DNA from: Symsagittifera roscoffensis
Taxonomy: Eukaryota > Xenacoelomorpha > Acoela > Convolutidae
NCBI RefSeq assembly: GCF_963678635.1
Contig: NC_087069.1
Span: 52,772,938-52,836,937, forward strand
DNA: 64,000 nt
Direction of reading: 5' to 3'
In this document: positions 49,286 through 60,800 of the stretch, one piece after another
Layout: each line of letters begins with the position of its first letter
Position numbering within the stretch: position 1 is the first letter of the stretch
Position numbers and translations under genes: made by a program
The notes under the pieces: model-generated
The model's database searches: none
Seen by the model: only the letters and a program-made list of their open reading frames with translations
Told to the model about the DNA's origin: nothing

Positions 49286-50079
49286 AAAAAATGAGTTCGT
49301 TAACCCGAAAGGCTTCGCGCTTCGGACTACCCTCCCAAATTTTGCTTCAGTGTCCTTTTATGAGCATCCGCTCGGCTGGAAGGCTTCAGTTAATGGACTC
49401 ACCAATCATGATGCTACTAAAAACATCCAGGAGCGCAGTAAAAACACAATTGTATCATTCGCCCAAAAATACATACCGATGGAAACTAAAACAAGAACTT
49501 AAAACAAAAGGCTAGCGTCTATATTGAGCTTTTTCGTGTTTTTGACTGCCTCTACTCTGCCCTTGCCAAAGTATTATGATTCTCGTAAGATTGGGTCGAC
49601 AAAATTTTTACTGCCTAAAAGCTATCAGCCAAGCTGAGCAAATCGAATTAAATTTCATTCAAAAAATAGTCAGCTCTTGGCTATGTCTCAATGTCCCCAG
49701 ATCACGAGGGCACTCCTGAAACTAATGCTGATATGCTATTACGATTCGGTTACTACATCACGATTGTTTTTATAGAGTAGAGAAATTCAACTCATCCATC
49801 GGAGTTGGTTCGAACCGTTCCTTCACTTCCTAGCTTCTCAAAACCTGAAAATGAAAATTAAACTTGTCAAAATAAGTTCAGGTCATACTGGGCAGCTAAA
49901 AATTAGAAACCCTTCCGTATTCTTGGTTCTTATTTTTCTTCTTTTTCAGATTTTTGGCTCCTCGGTTAAATGCCAACTCCCCTGCATCTCTTTGTGTCTC
50001 GAGCCACATCGGTTGCTGAATACTCTAGAGTGCATTTGGTACAGATCTTGATTGCCAGCTTAGCTGATTCCTGGTTTGC

Positions 50080-51490
50080 TTATTTTATGTGGTTTTTGGG
50101 AGTTTTATAGGTTTTGTCACAAGGGTTACGTTTGAAAAGGTGCGTTGATTCAGTGTGTTTTATTTTGGTATGATTTTTCAGTCCATCGATTGATTTGCAC
50201 AGCTTTCCCCATTCATAAAACTGAGGGTTTGCTGGAGGTAACAAAAATTTCCTGTTTTCACTCTTTCGTTCCCATTTAAAAAACTTGGTTGTTGGCGTTC
50301 CCAATTTTCAAGATGTTCCTTTCCCTTGGTTATTTTTTGTCTCCACTCTTTCTTGTCCATTGCTTCTTGGTTGCATCACTCTAGTTTGCCCCCGCATTTT
50401 CAGTAGCTTCCTCCAATTGAAAACTGTTTTGCTCGTGCAAACCGGATGCTTTTGATATCTTCGAGACTGCTTAGCCATCCCTAGAGGTCACATTTACTCT
50501 TCGTTCGTTTTTCGTTCTCAGTTCGTGGCCTATTCTGTGGCCCCAATATGAGGTAGTCATCTGTTATCTTCTTTATGATTTTTTGGCATGGGCTAGTTTG
50601 TTGCTTGTTACGAAGTACTTCTTCTCACAAGTTCTCCTGTTCGAAGTGAACAGCCTTTTCTAGTTCAAAAATTCTGTTCGAAAGCCATTGCTCCTGTTCA
50701 CCCTCCTGTGGAAGTTCCTCGTAACGATCTCAACCACTGATATCCCATCAAAGAAAGGTGTCATGTAACAGTGGCATCACCCTATTCGATATTCGGAGGA
50801 GGCAATTTTATTCCGTTCGACGAATTCGCCGCATCCCTCTGTCGCGAAAGTGACTCGGAGTTCGCATGCAACTCACTCAGTGTCATCCGTGCTCTGGTGG
50901 GTAAATTATTAGTCCGCCAGCACACTTAACGGATTTGTTGTTGCCAACAAATCACTTGAATCCTGCATTGTGTTTTTAGTCGTTTTAATTGTTTTTACCG
51001 TCACAAACTGATCTGAGGAGCCATTCTATGTGGTCACGGGAATCTCCTCTCCATGAGCTGAACTCTTGAAGCTCAGCTTCAGCAGTGATCTGTAATTATA
51101 ATCGTCTTTGCCAAAGCGGCTTCATCTTGACCGATCTCATCACCAGCTCCCACTACCATCGTAAATGGAAAGAGGTTTCAGGAGTACACTTCAATCTCTC
51201 CGAGAAAGATATAGTAGTGACTGTCTTTCCCTGCTCCCCCTATATCACCACGAAGTCAATACGTGAAGCTTCCATTGGTTTGTCAGTCAAAATGTCGGAC
51301 TCCTCTCCATGGTTGAAGCTCAGCTTTGATCTACAAGCATCCCTTTTTTCGTTTTTGTCCTCAGCTTTTTGGGTATGGATCTCATCTCCTGCTACTACTC
51401 CCAGAGTAGTCTTTCCCGGTTCCCCTTGAATCATCGTGAAGGCGGTGGGTGAAGTTTCTGTTGGGTTCTCAATCGAAATGTCGGAAAATT
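50080..51490 (-). pseudogene. R protein, most complete decayed copy: N-terminal repeats, coiled coil, C2H2 fingers
   Basis: Reading down the minus strand, the frame is open upstream of the ATG at 51,434 (SDISIENPTETSPTAFT) and continues MIQGEPGKTTLGVVAGDEIH. A second, similar module follows: SDILTDKPMEAS, then by comparison with other copies MIQGE..GKTVTT and VVGAGDEIAQ. Next come the ELQADSEALSRQRD region (degraded here, about 50,850), a coiled-coil-like region (about 50,780-50,540) and two C2H2 fingers at about 50,225-50,085: GKLCKSIDGLKNHTKIKH and NPCDKTYKTPKNHIK. The first cysteines of the fingers are mutated (phenylalanine and arginine). Several frameshifts break the gene. The paired fingers resemble those at the ends of some non-LTR retrotransposon proteins, but no reverse transcriptase was found, so the family is open. 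Confidence 0.55.
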
Positions 51491-52309
51491 CTCCTCAAAT
51501 CTAGAGTTTTATTCGAACAAGCCAAATCATGCCTTGTTCTACAGCAGTAGATTTACTATCCAGCCCTCTCGTCCCGATCCCCAGTTTTCAAATTCTACTG
51601 GAATTTTTGTGAACATGACTCCGGTGTACCTCTAATCAAGCAAAATGAATAAGCATAATGACTGTCCTGTACTTCATAATAGGTAACATCATTGCAGCAA
51701 AATAAGGTACTAGGTTTCAATTACCGAATGACCACGAACCTGATTAAGTTATAACAGCACAACCTATTTTCAATTTATGCACAGCAGTTAAAACTGGATT
51801 AACAAACACTTTTTTAGCACAGTATGATGAGGTCATTTAAGTTTTACGAGATAATAAACGAACTATCAATTTTTTTTTACTAATATGAAGTAAGAATCCA
51901 CTAAATCGTTCTTTTTATGTCGATTTTGTTTTCTAAAATAATTTAAACCCTATCTATTCACAACTGTAAAGTTCCCGAACATCAAATTTTATCTCAATAG
52001 CTCTAAAATCTTGTAAAGTAATATGTTTAAGCGTTCTTTCGGTTGTCAAAGAGCATGAAAAAAGGGATCGTGATACGTATTTTCTCCTACTGATGTCAGA
52101 ATTCTTTTTAGTCGGTTTCTACAGTTATAACAAAATTTACACTAATTAAGAGCTTTCAAACATGTAAAAAAAATCCAAAAACTGCTTTTTCTGGGGGGTC
52201 GACTTATCAAGTTTTTTGATCTATAGTTTGGTCAGTTATTGGTCTGTTTGTTTGAAAACCTGTATCAAAATATAAATCTGAGTATTAGTAGTAGTAGTAA
52301 TAGTAACGA

Positions 52310-52520
52310 TAAAATTTCCTCCGGGTCCGTTTAACGCCCGAGGTCAGTTGCTTTTTCGGAGCCTGAATCTTTGAAAAAAATGAGTTCGTTAACCCGAAAG
52401 GCTTTCGCGCTTCGGACTACTCTCCCAAATTTTGCTTCAGTGTCCTTTTATGAGCATCCGCTCGGCTGGAAGGCTTCAGCTAATGGACTCACTAATCTTG
52501 ATGCTACTAAAAACATCCAG
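52310..52520. repeat. Conserved central segment of repeat family R (example)
   Basis: The segment starts CCTCCGGGTCCGTTTAACG and includes TTCGTTAACCCGAAAGGCTT, CGCGCTTCGG, TATGAGCATCCGCTCGGCTG and CTTCAGCTAATGGACTCAC. It is the best-conserved non-coding part of the family, with counterparts near 49,235, 55,845, 57,760 and, split by an insertion, 61,130 and 61,640. CCGAAAGG...CTTCGG can form a short stem. It is preceded in all copies by a (TAG)n-like stretch (52,280-52,300 here). I considered an LTR or a tRNA-derived SINE head, but found no A/B boxes or terminal TG...CA boundaries that would settle it. Confidence 0.5.
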
Positions 52521-53159
52521 GAGCGCAATAAAAACACAATTGTATCATTCGCCCAAAAACACATACCGATGGAAACTAAAACAAGAACTTAAAACAAAAG
52601 GCTAGCGTCTATATTGAGCTTGACTGCTTCTACTCTGCCCTTGCCGAAGTATTATGATTCTCGTAAGATTGAGTCGACAAAATTGTTACTGCCTAAAGGC
52701 TACAAGCCGAGCAATTTGAATTCAATTTCACTAAAAAATAGTGAGATCTTGGCTATGTCTCGATGTCGCCTCATCACGAGATCACTCCTAAAACTAAGGC
52801 TGAGATGCTATTACGATTCGGTTACTACACTACTATTGTTTTTATAGAGATGAGAGAATCATCTTATCCATCGCAGTTGGATCGAACCGTTCCCTTGCTT
52901 TCTAGCGTCTCATAACTTGAAAATGAAAGTTGGAGTTGTCAAAATAAGTTCAGATCATTCCGGGCAGCTAAAAATTAGAAATCCTTCCGTGTTCTTGGTT
53001 CTTATTTTTATTCTTTTTCAGAGTTTCTGCTCCTCGATATAATGCCAACTCCTTCTGCATCTACTCGTGTCTTAAGCCACATTGGTTGCTGAAAACTCTT
53101 TAGTGCATTTGGCACAGATCTTGGTTGCTAGCTTAGCTGATTCGTTGTTTTTTTTTAGT

Positions 53160-53985
53160 TTATGTTGTTTTTGTAGTTTTTTAGGTTTTGTCACAAGGGT
53201 TACATTTGAAAAGGTGCGTTGCTTCCGTGTTTTCTTTTGATATGATTTTTCAGTCCATCAACTGATTTGCACAGCTTTCCCCTTTCATAACACTGAAGGT
53301 TTGCTGGAGGTAACAAAATTTTTGTTCCCATTTAAAAAACTTGCCTGGTGGCGTTCCCAATTTTCAAGATGTTCCATTTCCTTGGTTTTTCTTAGTGTCC
53401 ACTCTTTCCTGTCCATTGCTATCTTGGTTGCTTCACTCTAGTTTGTCCTCGCATCTTTCATTTGCTTCCTCTGATCGAAAACTGTCTTGCTCGTGCAATT
53501 TGGATGTTTTTGATATCTTCCAGGTTGCTTGGCTATCCCTATAGGTCTTATTTAATCTCCGTTCGTTTTTCATCCTCAGCATGTGGCCTATTCTGTGGCC
53601 CCAATATGAGATAGTTATTTGTTCTCTTCGTTATGATTTTTTGGCTTGGGCTAGTTTCCTGCTTGTTCCAAAATAATTCTTTCCACAAATTCTCCTGTTC
53701 GAAGTGAACAGCCTTTTCTAATTCACAAATTCTGGTCGAAAACAATTGCTCCTGTTGAAATATCCTTTCCATGGTCGTCATGGTCTCAACCACTGATATC
53801 CCATCGTTAACCAAAGGTGTCATGTACAGTGGCATCACCCTATTCGTTGGAGGCAATTTGGTTCCGGTCGAAGATTTCGCCGCATCCCTCTGTCGCGAAA
53901 GTGCCTCGGAGTCCGCTTGCAACTCAATCAGTGTCATCTCTGCTCTGGTGCCTGAACTCTTTAATTGTTCTAATTGTTCTTACCG
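53160..53985 (-). pseudogene. R protein, best-preserved C-terminal half (coiled coil plus C2H2 fingers)
   Basis: A minus-strand frame is open for 129 codons, 53,937 down to 53,548. It starts MTLIELQADSEALSRQRDAA, passes through NDGISVVETMTTMERIFQQE and a leucine/glutamate-rich stretch around ICELEKAVHFEQENLWKEL (coiled-coil-like), and ends NNYLILGPQNRPHAEDEKRT. Further on, at about 53,290-53,220, a frame reads CYERGKLCKSVDGLKNHIKR-K-H, a C2H2 finger in which the second cysteine is arginine; FKCNPCDKT follows one frameshift later. Upstream, at 53,960-54,000, AATTGTTCTTACCGT is duplicated and the segment encoding the RNARQDE-to-SSAT stretch is lost. No start codon or promoter can be assigned. 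Confidence 0.55.
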
Positions 53986-54338
53986 TTTTAATTGTTCTTA
54001 CCGTCACAAAATGATCTGAGGAGCCATTCTATGTGGTCACGGGAATCTCGTCTCCATGAGTTGAACTGTTGAAGCTCAGCTTCAGCTGTGATCTGTAATC
54101 ATAATCGTCTTCGCCATAGAAGCTTCTTCATGGGCGATCTCTTCAAAAGCTCCAACTACCTTAACTGGGAGGAGAGATCCGGAGTATTCTTCAATCTCTC
54201 CGAGAAAGAGATAGTGGTGACTGTCTTTCCCTGCTCCCCCTATATCATCACGAAGTTGGTGCTTGAAGCTTCCATTGGTTTCCCAGTCAAAGTCACGCCA
54301 GCACGGTTACCGGAACTTGTTGTTGCCAAAAGATCACC

Positions 54339-54940
54339 TTAGTCCTGCCTCGCGTTTCTAGTCGTTTTAATTGTTCTTACCGTCACAATTTGATCTGAGG
54401 AGCTATTCACTGTAGTAACGCGCATCGTCTCTCCATTGAACCTTGAACGATTGAACCTTGAACGATTGAACTTTTGAACCTCAGCTTCACTGTTATCTGT
54501 AATCATTGTCGTCTTCGCCATAGCAGCTTCCTTTTGGGTAGCGGTCTAATCACCAGCTCCCACTACCATCGTAAATGGGAAGATATTTCCGAAGAATTCT
54601 TCATTCTTTTCGATAAAGAGAGAAGGGTGTCTCCACCTGCATCATCATGAGGTGGGTATGTGAATCTTACGTTGGTTTCTCAGTCACATTTCCTGACACC
54701 CCTGTATGAGTCGATAGTTGAATCTCAGCTTTGATCTGTAAACGTCACTTTTTTCGTTTTCATCGGCTGTTTTTGGGTATGGATCTCATCTCCTGCTCCT
54801 GCTCCCAGAGTATTCGTCAACCTAACGAAGAAAGAGAGAGGTGTTCACACCTTTTCCGGCTCACTTTGAATCATCGTGAAGGCAGTGGGTGAAGTTTTTG
54901 TTGGTTTCTCAATAGAAATGTTGGAAAATTCTTCTCGAAA
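54339..54940 (-). pseudogene. R protein N-terminal part, duplicate of the 47.7-48.3 kb copy
   Basis: This is the 6,608-bp displaced partner of the fragment at 47,731-48,325 and shares its defects. The frame from 54,521 to 54,339 reads MAKTTMITDNSEAEVQKFN, RSRFNRSRFN, and VTVRTIKTTRNARQD, then TAA. A partial second start region lies immediately downstream on the minus strand (53,991-54,338). The unit boundary here therefore contains one and a half copies of the gene's 5' region. The AGTGAAGC to AGCTGAAGC difference near 54,085 accounts for the frame change between the two. Confidence 0.5.
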
Positions 54941-56205
54941 CATAGATTTTTACTCGAAGTAGCCAAGTCATGCCTTGTTACGCAGCAGGAGAATCACTAT
55001 CCAGTCGTCTCGTCCTGTTCTTTGAGTTCATCAGGACTTTTTTTGTGAACAGGACTCCGGTGTACCTCTACACAAGCAAAATGAACAAGCAAAATGAATG
55101 TCCTCTGCTTCATAATAGGTAACAACATTACAGCAAAATAAGGTTCTAGGTTTTAGTTACCGAATGACCACGAATCAATTAGGTTATAGCAGCACAACTT
55201 GATTTCAATTTATGCACAGCAGTTAAAAATGGATTAAAAACAAATTATTAGCACAGTATGATGATGTCATTTAAGTTTTAGGAGATAATAAACAAACTAT
55301 CCAATTTTATTTTTATTGAAACTTTTTTAAATTGAAAACAAAATGTAGATTCGTTTATTTTGAAAACTAAAATGAACTATGAATCCAGAAAAATCATTCT
55401 TGTTAGATCGAGTTTGTTTTGGACCAGGAAGGTTAACCGTAAAATTAATCTAAACCCTGTCTATTCACTGCTGTAAAGTTTCCGAACACCAATTTTTATA
55501 TCAATTTCTCAAAAAATTTATGAAATTTTTTTGTTTTAGCGTTCTTTTGGTTGTCAAGGAGCGTGAAAAAATGGATCGTGATACTAGTATTCTCCTACCG
55601 ATGTCAGAATTTTTTTTAGTCGGTTTCTACAGTTATTACAAATGAATTACAAATAAGCTAATAATTAAGAGCTTTTTACCTTACCCATGTGAAAAACAAT
55701 CTCAAAAACTACTTTTTCTGGGGGTTAACATATCAAATTTTTGATCTATAATTTGGTCAGTTAATGGTCTGTTTGGTTGAAAAGCTGTATTAAAAAATAA
55801 AAATACGGCTAATAGTAGTAGTAAAGATAAAAAAAGCATCCGAGTCCGTTTAATGTTCTAGTTGAGTTGCTTTTACGGTACCTGAAACTTTGAAAAACGT
55901 AAGTTCGTTAACCCGAAAGGCTTTCTGGTTTCGGTCCACTCTTCCAGATTTCACTTCAGTGTCCTTTTTTGAGCTTCCGCTCGGCGCGGAGGCTTCAATT
56001 AATGGACTCAAAAATCATGATGCTACTAAAACATCCAGGAGCGCAATAAAAACACAAATGTATCATTCGCTCAAAAAAACATATCGACGGAAAGTAAAAC
56101 AAGATCTTAAACAAATGTCTATCGTCGATATTGAGCTTTTATGTGTTTTTGACTGCCTCTACTCTGCCCTTGCCAAACTATTATGGTTCTCGTAAGATTG
56201 GGTCG

Positions 56206-56925
56206 TAGGAGGTAATTTGGTTCCGTTCCAAGATTTCGGCGCATCCCTCTGTCGCGAAAGTGCCTCGGATTCTGCTTTTCATTCACTCAGTGTCATCGGT
56301 GCTCTGTTTGGTAAGTTCTTAGTCCGCGAGCACACTTAACGGAACTTGTTGTTGCCAAGAGATCACTTGAATCCTGCATTGCGTTTTTAGTCGTTTTAAT
56401 TGTACTTACCGTCACAAACTGATCTGAGGAGCCATTCTATGTGGCCACGGGAATCTCCTCTCCATGAGTTGAACTATTGAAGCTCAGCTTCAGCAGTGAT
56501 CTGTAATCATAATCGTCTTTGCCATAGCGGCTTCATTTTGAGCGATCTCATCACCCGCTCCCACTACCATCGTAAATAGAAAGAGGTTTCAGGAGTACAC
56601 TTCAATCTCTCTGAGGAAGAGATAGTAGTGAAAGTCTTTCCCTGCTCCCTCTATATCTTATACAAGAAGTCGGTACTTGAAGCTTCCATTGGTTTCTCAG
56701 TCAAAATGTCGGACTCCACTCCATGAGTGGAACAGTTGATCTATAAGTGGAACAAAAGGATGCTTTGATCTATAAGCATCCCTTTTTTCGTTTTCAGCCT
56801 CTGCTTTTTGGGTATGGATCTCATCTCCTGCTCCTACTCCAGAGTAGTTTTTCCCGGTTCCCCTTGAATCATCGTGAGGTCGTGGGCGAAGTTTCTGTTG
56901 GGTTCTCAATCGAAAGGTCGGATAA
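56206..56925 (-). pseudogene. R protein N-terminal part, truncated copy
   Basis: Minus-strand text homologous to the other R copies: GAGDEIHTQKAEAENEKRDA at about 56,835, the GAAGCTTCAAGTACC (EAS) region at about 56,670, the IMITDHCxAEAELQ region near 56,500, and the ALSRQRD region at about 56,250. Frameshifts and a small insertion (a GATCTATAAGTGGAACA repeat near 56,735) break it. At about 56,204 it is joined to the middle of another unit, so the coiled coil and fingers are missing. Confidence 0.45.
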
Positions 56926-56959
56926 TTCTCCTCGAAATCTAGAGTTCTACTCGAACAAG

Positions 56960-57770
56960 CCGAATCATTCCTTGTTCCGCAGCAGTAGATTCACTATCCA
57001 GCCCTCTCGTCCTGATCCCCAGTTTTCAAATTCTTTGGGACTTTTTTGTGAACACGACTCCGGTGTACCTCCAAACAAGCAAAATGAACAAGCATAATGA
57101 CTGTCCTGTACTTCATAAAAGGTAACATCATTACAGGAAAATCAGGTACTAGGTTTTAATTACCGAATGACCACGAATCTGGTTACGTTATAATAGCACA
57201 GCCTATTTTCAATTTATGCACAGCAGTTAAAACTGGATAAACAAACAATTTGTTAGCACAGTTTGATGAGGTCATTTAAGTTTTAAGAGATGATAACCGA
57301 ACTATCAAATTTTTTTTCTTCTAATATGATGTAAGAAGCCACTAAATCGTTGTTGTTAGGTCGATATTGTTTTCTAAAATAATCTAAACTTTATCTATTC
57401 ACAATTGCAAAGTTCCCGAACAACAAATTTTATCTCAATAACTCAAAAACTTTGTTAAGTAATATAAGTTTGAGCGTTCTTTCGGTTGTCAAAGAGCATG
57501 AAAAAAGGGATCGTGATACGTTATTTCTCCTACCGATGTCAGAATTCGTTTTAGTCGGTTTCTACTGTTATAAAAAATCTTGCACAAATAAGAGCTTTTT
57601 TACCCATGTGAAAAAAATCCAAAAACTGCTTTTTCTGGGGGGTCGACTTATCAAGTTTTTGATCTATAGTTTGGTCAGTAATTGGTCTGTTTGGTTGAAA
57701 ACTAGTATCAATATATAAATCTGGGTAGTAAAAGTAGTAACGATAAAAATTCCTCCGAGTCGCTGATACG
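56960..57770. other. AT-rich non-coding part of repeat R (example)
   Basis: This stretch and its counterparts at 48,330-49,240, 51,540-52,310 and 54,940-55,850 contain no supported gene. Conserved words are ACGACTCCGGTGTACCTC, TTATGCACAGCAGTTAAAA, GGTTGTCAAAGAGCATGAAA, CGGTTTCTAC and CTTTTTCTGGGGGGTCGACT. Open frames here are short and not conserved between copies. Confidence 0.55.
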
Positions 57771-58609
57771 GTGCCTGAATCTTTGAAAAACGTGACTTCG
57801 TTAACCCGAAAGGCTTTCGCGTTTCGGACTACCTTCCCAGATTTTGCTTCAGTGTCCTTTTATGAGCATCCGCTCGGCTGGAAGGCTTCAGTTAATGGAC
57901 TCACCAATCATGATGCTACTAAACACATCCAGGAGCGCAATTAAAACACAAATGTATCATCTGCCAAAAAAAATACCGACGGAAAGTAAAACAAGATCTT
58001 AAAACAAATGGCTAGCGTCTATGTCGAGCTTTTACGTGTTTTTGACGGCCTCTACTCTGTTTTTGCCAATTTATTATGGTTCTCATAGGATTGGTCGACG
58101 AAATCTTTACTGCCCAAAGGCTATCAGCCGAGCCGAGCAATGTGAGTTCAATTTCATTAAAAAATATTGAGCTCTTGGCTATGTCTCGATGTCGCGTGAT
58201 TACGAGGTCACTCCTGAAACTAAGGCTGATATGCTACTACGATTCGGTTACTACCTTACTATTGTTTTTACAGAGTAGAGAAAATCATCTTTTTCATCGG
58301 AGTTGGATCGAACCATTCCCTCGCTTCCTAGCGTCTCATAATCTAAAAATGAAACTTGGGGTTGTGAAAACTAGTTCAGATCATTCCGGGCAGCGAAAAA
58401 TTAGAAACCTTTCCGTGTTCTTGGTTCTCATTTTTCTTCTTTTTCAGAATTTCAGCTCCTCGGTAGAACGCCAACTCGTTCTGCATCTACTTGTGTCTTG
58501 AGCCATATTGGTTGCTTAATACTCCTTAGTGCGTTTGGTACAGATCTCAGTTGCTAGTTTAGCTAATTCAACGTTTTTTTTTTAATTTTATGTAGTTTTT
58601 GTAGTTTTA

Positions 58610-58745
58610 TAGGCTTTGTCACAAGGGTTACATTTAAAAAGGTGCATTGATCCAGTGTGTTTTCTTTTGATATGTTTTTCACTCCTTCAACTGGAATGCA
58701 CAGCTTCCCCCAATCATAACACTGAGGGTTTGCTGGAGGTCACAA
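58610..58745 (-). pseudogene. Remnant of the R protein zinc-finger region
   Basis: Minus-strand text aligns with the fingers at 50.1-50.2 and 53.2-53.3 kb: PPANPQCYDWGKLC is still readable, then the helix part is degraded (PVEGVKN) with an indel, and the second finger is hardly recognisable. Homology to repeat R stops at about 58,790, where retrotransposon-like sequence begins. Confidence 0.45.
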
Positions 58746-58839
58746 AAGTTTCGTTCCCATTTAAGGAACTTGCCTGGTTGCGCCTAAGACAACTACCTTC
58801 GATAACCAAAGAAAATAACTAAAGAAATTACTAAATCTC

Positions 58840-59910
58840 GGACTAGGAAAAAAAACGAGTAATTCTCAAAATCCATTTTCATTCAGATAGTCCCGTGAGC
58901 TTCCTCGAGCGAAATGCCCTACGAGAATTAAAGTTGGGAGACCCGTAATGGAAACTTTTCCACTGGATCAATCAACGAAAGAGCTAAATTGTGGATTCAC
59001 AGATAAGGCGATTATCATCACTTGAAAGCTAATTTGACCGATACAAACTCAGCATCCCTCGGAAGTCCCTTAAGACTTTTACTAAACAAGAAATCAATCT
59101 TTTCAAAGAACGAAGATCACACAAAGGCATTCGAGAAGATGAAATTAGAAAACGCCAACCTTACGAAAACACGTATTTTGACTTCAAACGAAACACCAGA
59201 AAAAAACAGACGCTTCACATAAGGGACTAGGTGTTTCATTCGAGCAGCTCCATGGGAAAACAGTTTCATCCGCCTCAACATTTCTAAGTTCTCACGAATC
59301 TAAATTTTCCACAAATGAATTCGAACTTCTGGGAGTTGTTTGGGCGGTAGAACAATACAAAAATTACCTTTACGGCTCAGATCAGAATTTAAATTTTTTA
59401 ATGATCATAAAGCTCTCCTTTTGGCACTATGACCCAACCATGGAAATAAAATTAATCTTAGTCGTTTAACAAGATGGGTTGATCGTCTCTTACCGTTTAA
59501 TTTTACAAAAAAAAATTTCTCAGCAGGGAAAGACATGGGTTTCACAGATTTAATTTTGAGAAAATCCTCAAGAAAATCAATTTTCCCATCCCAATACGAC
59601 GAAAAAATTGTTGTTGCTGCAACCAAGAAAATTATTAAAGCTTTAAATCGTACGCATAACGGAAAACTGATGTGTAACGTCATTGGTTCAATTTTGGAAA
59701 ATTCCAATTGTGCAAGATTACATAATTATGCTATCACTTCAGTTCTCAAATTCATCAATTCAACTTTTCCAATTTGCAATCTAAATCTTCAGAGAACTGA
59801 CGTTTGTAATTTTAATTGTATTCCTTCGGATTTCTCGAACATTAATTCCACCAAAATGTCTCTATCAAATTTTGCTTTTTTATACTTTGTCTTTTTATTT
59901 GTAGCTTAAT
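58840..59910 (+). pseudogene. Ty3/gypsy-type pol fragment: end of reverse transcriptase and RNase H, broken
   Basis: Plus-strand text matches the RT-RNase H junction of Ty3/gypsy retrotransposons. It reads SPLRLLLNKKSIFS, KNEDHTKAFEKMK (the (E/D)H..AF..(L/M)K motif, about 59,100-59,145), then after a frameshift at about 59,165 HKGLGVSFEQLHGK, STNEFELLGVVWAVEQYKN (about 59,310-59,367) and, after a second frameshift at about 59,395, NDHKALLLAL, the usual (T)DHKAL block. An in-frame TGA follows, then LSRLTRWVDRLLPFNF and SAGKDMGFTDLILRKSS, the connection towards integrase. No protease, RT YVDD block or integrase HHCC domain is present. The frame stays open to 59,909, but its tail after about 59,700 no longer resembles pol. 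It is a dead fragment. Confidence 0.8.
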
Positions 59911-60072
59911 TTTTATTCCGAAGGATTTGAAAACTGTAAACACTGTAAAAATGCTAAAAAATCAAATCATTCTACTTCATTCCAGTTTTTATCCGCCATG
60001 AACACGCTTCCTGTTTTACTAGTCAGTGTTTTAAATTATTTTGCAATTTGACTAAAATTAATTTAATATTAA
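59911..60072. other. AT-rich spacer
   Basis: Nothing recognisable. Homology to repeat R starts abruptly at 60,073 with AGGCAATTTGGTTC. Confidence 0.4.
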
Positions 60073-60800
60073 GAGGCAATTTGGTTCGAGATGTCGAAGA
60101 TGTCGCCCCATCTCTCTGTCGGGAAAGTGCCTCGGAGTCCGCTTGCAACTCACTCAGTGTCACCCGTGCTGATCTGGTGGCTGAACTCTTAGTGACGCCA
60201 GCTCGATTACGGGAACTTGGTGTTGCCAAAAGATCACATTCATCCTGCATTGCGTTTCTAATCGTTTTAGTTGTTCTTGACGTCACAAAATGATCTGAGG
60301 AGCCATTCTATGTGGTCACGGGAATATCCTCTCCATGAGTTGAACTTTCGAAGCTCAGCTTCAGCTGAGATGTGTAATCCTAATCGTCTTCGCCAAAGCG
60401 GCTTCCTCTTGAGCGATCTCATCACCGGCTCCCAATACCATCGTAAATAGGAAGAGATTTCCGTAGTAATCTTCAATCTCTCCGAGAAAGAAAGAGTAGT
60501 GACCGTTTTTCCTGCTACCCCTGCATCATCATGAAGTCGCTATGCGAAGCTTCCATTGGTTTCTCAGTCAGAATTATGGACTGCTCTCCATTAGTGGAAC
60601 AGTTAGAGCTCAACATTGATCTATAAGCATCCCCTTTATTGTTTTTATCGGCTGCTTCTTGAATATCGTTCTCGTGTCCAGCTCCTTCTCCCACCGTATG
60701 GAAAGAGATTACCCAAAGTGTTCTACAACCTGTTCGGAAAAAAGGAGATGTAACCGCCTTTTCCGGCTCACCTTGAGTCATCGTGAAGGCGATGGGTGAA
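60073..60800 (-). pseudogene. R protein N-terminal half, decayed copy with an intact middle
   Basis: The minus-strand frame 60,781-60,515 reads MTQGEPEKAVTSPFFRTGC, then TVGEGAGHENDIQEAADKNN and IILTEKPMEASHSDFMMMQG, then a TAG. The text continues as GKTVTT...NLFLFTMVLGAGDEIAQEEA in another frame. Between 60,286 and 60,073 the frame is open again: TSRTTKTIRNAMQDECDLLA, TPSSRNRAGVTKSSATRSAR and VTLSELQADSEALSRQRDGA. This copy shows best that ExP.EAS...MIQGE.xK.VTT...GAGDEI occurs twice in the protein. It is cut at 60,073, before the coiled coil. Confidence 0.55.

Larger units (their letters stand above)
47731..58790. repeat. Repeat family R: tandem and partial copies of a roughly 3.2-kb unit
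   Basis: The landmark CCGTCACAAA/TTTGATCTGAGGAG recurs near 47,770, 50,998, 54,000, 54,380 and 56,410 (and at 60,280). A second landmark, TTCGTTAACCCGAAAGGCTT, recurs near 49,294, 52,386, 55,905 and 57,800 (degenerate at 61,650). A third, TTTGCACAGCTTTCCCC, recurs near 50,195 and 53,265 (degenerate at 58,697). Copies are roughly 47,731-50,950, 50,951-53,990, a stub 53,991-54,338, 54,339-56,203 (right part deleted) and 56,204-58,790. Within a unit the plus-strand order is: antisense start of the R protein, an AT-rich stretch, the CTTTTTCTGGGGGGT box, the CCCGAAAGG segment, then the antisense zinc fingers and coiled coil of the next gene copy. I do not recognise the family; no terminal repeats or reverse transcriptase were identified. 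Confidence 0.8.

Noticed and set aside
49294-49420. Possible tRNA-derived SINE head in the conserved segment of repeat R
   Set aside because: GTTCGTTAACCCG only vaguely resembles a B box; no A box at the right distance, no tail repeat and no target duplication.
49920-49950. Pyrimidine-rich TTTTTCTTCTTTTTCAG resembling a 3' splice site (also near 53,020 and 58,445)
   Set aside because: It is conserved among the R copies, but no exon with coding content follows on the plus strand and the recognisable protein is on the minus strand.
52280-52305. TAGTAGTAGTAG microsatellite
   Set aside because: Very short and shared by the R copies as part of the unit; not an independent feature.
57452-57718. 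88-codon plus-strand frame in the AT-rich part of repeat R
   Set aside because: Not conserved as a frame in the homologous segments at 48.9, 52.0 and 55.5 kb; no domain.
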